Shown here: positions 62,570 to 64,000 of the stretch, piece after piece
Position numbering within the stretch: position 1 is the first letter of the stretch
Layout: the number at the start of each line of letters is the position of its first letter
Origin: Aeromicrobium ginsengisoli
Lineage (GTDB): Bacteria > Actinomycetota > Actinomycetes > Propionibacteriales > Nocardioidaceae
Direction: 5' to 3'
NCBI RefSeq assembly: GCF_004134905.2
Contig: NZ_SDPQ02000003.1
Span: forward strand, 806,001 to 870,000
Length of the DNA: 64,000 bases
Notes under the pieces: generated by a model
Told to the model about the DNA's origin: nothing
What the model saw: the letters and a program-made list of their open reading frames with translations, nothing else
The model's database searches: none
Position numbers and translations under genes: made by a program

Positions 62570-63610
62570 TCAGTTCAGCGTGCTGGCGTCGATGACGAAG
62601 CGGTATCGCACGTCGGAGGCGAGCACTCGCTCGTACGCCTCGTTGATCTGCTCCGCGGCGATGACCTCGATCTCGGACGCGATGCCGTGTTCCGCGCAGA
62701 ACTTGAGCATCTCCTGGGTCGCCGCGATGCCGCCGATCATGGAGCCGGCGAACGAGCGGCGGGCGCCGATGAGCGACATGGCGTCGACCTGGAAGGGCGT
62801 CGGGGGAGCGCCGACGTTGACCAGGGTGCCGTCGACGGCGAGCAGGCCGAGGTAGGCGTTGACGTCGATCGACGCGCTGACCGTGTTGACGATCAGGTCG
62901 AACTGATTGGCGAGGACGGCGAACGTGTCGGGGTCGGAAGTGGCGTAGTAGTGGTCGGCGCCCAGGCGGAGGCCGTCCTCCTGCTTCTTCAACGACTGCG
63001 AGAGCACGGTGACGTCGGCACCGAGGGCGTGCGCGATCTTGACCGCCATGTGGCCGAGCCCGCCGAGACCGACAACCGCGACCTTGGTGCCGGGGCCCGC
63101 GTTCCAGTGCTTGAGCGGTGTGTACGTCGTGATGCCCGCGCAGAGCAGCGGCGCTGCTGCGGCCGGGTCGAGGCCCTCGGGGATCGAGAGCACGAAGTTG
63201 GCGTCCACGACGACGTGGGTGGAGTAGCCGCCCTGCGTCGTGGTGCCGTCACGGTCGGTCATGGCGTACGTGCCGACCATCCCGTTGGTGCAGTACTGCT
63301 CGTCGCCCTGCAGGCAGTTGACGCACTCGCGGCACGCGTTGACCATGCAGCCGACGCCGACACGGTCGCCGACCTGGTGATGGGTCACCCCGGACCCGAT
63401 CTCCGCGACGGTGCCGACGATCTCGTGGCCCGGAACGACGGGGAAGGGCTGCGGGCCCCAGTCGCCGTTGACGGTGTGGATGTCGGAGTGGCAGATGCCG
63501 GCGTACTCGATGGCGATGAGGACGTCGTGCTCTCCGACGGCTCGCCGGTCGATCGTGGTGAGGGCGAGTGGGGCGCCGGCCTCGGGGGCGGCATAGGCGT
63601 TGACGTGCAT
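62570..63610 (-). CDS. zinc-dependent NAD(P) alcohol dehydrogenase
   Basis: 346 residues from the ATG at 63610, with AAGGAGATCC just upstream. The catalytic zinc site is [22 protein letters not shown] and a later Cys; the structural zinc site is [15 protein letters not shown]. The nucleotide-binding loop is [17 protein letters not shown]. The sequence belongs to the cinnamyl-alcohol-dehydrogenase-like (YahK/AdhC) group that reduces aldehydes with NADPH. The merR gene encoded upstream on the same strand ends 67 nt before it, and these two are frequent partners. Confidence 0.9.
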   Translation of the reverse strand: MHVNAYAAPEAGAPLALTTIDRRAVGEHDVLIAIEYAGICHSDIHTVNGDWGPQPFPVVPGHEIVGTVAEIGSGVTHHQVGDRVGVGCMVNACRECVNCLQGDEQYCTNGMVGTYAMTDRDGTTTQGGYSTHVVVDANFVLSIPEGLDPAAAAPLLCAGITTYTPLKHWNAGPGTKVAVVGLGGLGHMAVKIAHALGADVTVLSQSLKKQEDGLRLGADHYYATSDPDTFAVLANQFDLIVNTVSASIDVNAYLGLLAVDGTLVNVGAPPTPFQVDAMSLIGARRSFAGSMIGGIAATQEMLKFCAEHGIASEIEVIAAEQINEAYERVLASDVRYRFVIDASTLN

Positions 63611-63677
63611 GGATCTCCTTGTGGTGATGGAACTCGTGGGGTGGCGTCCGCCGGGTCGGCGGCGCGGTCCGGATGGG

Positions 63678-64000
63678 TCAGTTCTTCGCGCGCCTGAGGG
63701 CGTCGGCGAGCTTGCCGGCCTCATCGCTGATGAGCGCGGCACGCTCGGTGTCACTGGCTTCGACCGCGCGCCAGTAGTCGATCTTGAGACCGACATAGCG
63801 TTGCCGCACGGCGAGGTGCTCGGCCTCTGCTGCAAGCCGTTCTGCCTGGTTCGACAGCAGCTCGATCTGGCCGGAGGCGGCGTCCGGTCCTTGGTGACCG
63901 TTGGCGATGTATCGACGCATGTCGCTGACCGACATGCCGGTGGCCGCGAGGCACGCAATCCACATCAGCTGGTCGAGATCGTCCTCGGCATACACGCGGT
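63678..64000 (-). CDS. MerR-family regulator, N-terminus cut by window edge
   Basis: The visible 107 residues begin in mid-domain ([31 protein letters not shown]), which is the end of the MerR winged helix, and continue with a long dimerisation helix ([21 protein letters not shown] and [16 protein letters not shown]). The frame is open to the last base, so the start and recognition helix lie beyond 64000. It lies directly upstream of the alcohol dehydrogenase gene on the same strand and is probably its aldehyde-responsive activator (AdhR type). Confidence 0.85.
   Translation of the reverse strand, partial: RVYAEDDLDQLMWIACLAATGMSVSDMRRYIANGHQGPDAASGQIELLSNQAERLAAEAEHLAVRQRYVGLKIDYWRAVEASDTERAALISDEAGKLADALRRAKN

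Overview
The window is a very GC-rich actinobacterial chromosome segment. Codon bias, frequent GTG starts, abundant CGTACG-type words and the gene families suggest a Nocardioidaceae-like organism (Nocardioides or Aeromicrobium type); this is inferred from the sequence only. The dominant theme is aerobic steroid (cholesterol/androstane) catabolism under the TetR repressor KstR.

Layout. 1-10.9 kb is housekeeping: the 3' end of menB, a membrane-anchored HExxH protein, a small membrane protein, the proton-translocating transhydrogenase genes pntA and pntB followed by a 39-aa membrane protein, upp on the minus strand, the tadA locus with its partner gene and a GNAT gene, and a flavin monooxygenase/FMN reductase pair behind a palindromic operator. 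10.9-22.6 kb is a peptide-scavenging locus. It has a nine-gene minus-strand operon (substrate-binding protein, two permeases, a double ATPase, LD-carboxypeptidase, SIS protein, M19 dipeptidase, methyltransferase, kinase) with almost every stop and start overlapping. Opposite it lie an M20 peptidase and a serine beta-lactamase-fold protein.

At 22.6 kb a tRNA-Ser(CGA) gene is followed by an island of different, less GC-rich composition, ending at a broken tyrosine integrase (about 27.2 kb). Its three genes encode an AbiTii-domain protein, an unrecognised protein with an RX4H motif, and a DUF3644 protein that also carries RX4H. This looks like an abortive-infection type defence module and is the best candidate here for an undescribed system.

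From 28 to 62 kb lies the steroid region. It holds kstR itself, seven KstR-type operators (TnnAACnnGTTnnA), a fused FadE34-type dehydrogenase, an igr-type operon in which FadE28/FadE29 and ChsH2/ChsH1 are fused into single chains upstream of ltp2, kstD with a ChsH3-type hydratase, hsaE-hsaG-hsaF, and hsaA-hsaD-hsaC-hsaB. Together these cover propionyl side-chain removal, ring A 1,2-dehydrogenation, ring A/B opening and meta-cleavage, and conversion of the C5 product to pyruvate and acetyl-CoA. KshAB and Mce4 uptake genes are not in the window. A MerR-controlled ABC drug-efflux operon (49.8-52.6 kb) interrupts the steroid region.

The right end has a frameshifted small secreted protein, a glyoxalase remnant, a zinc alcohol dehydrogenase and a MerR gene cut by the edge. 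Several families of short dispersed repeats occur in intergenic gaps, at stop codons and even in frame inside genes.
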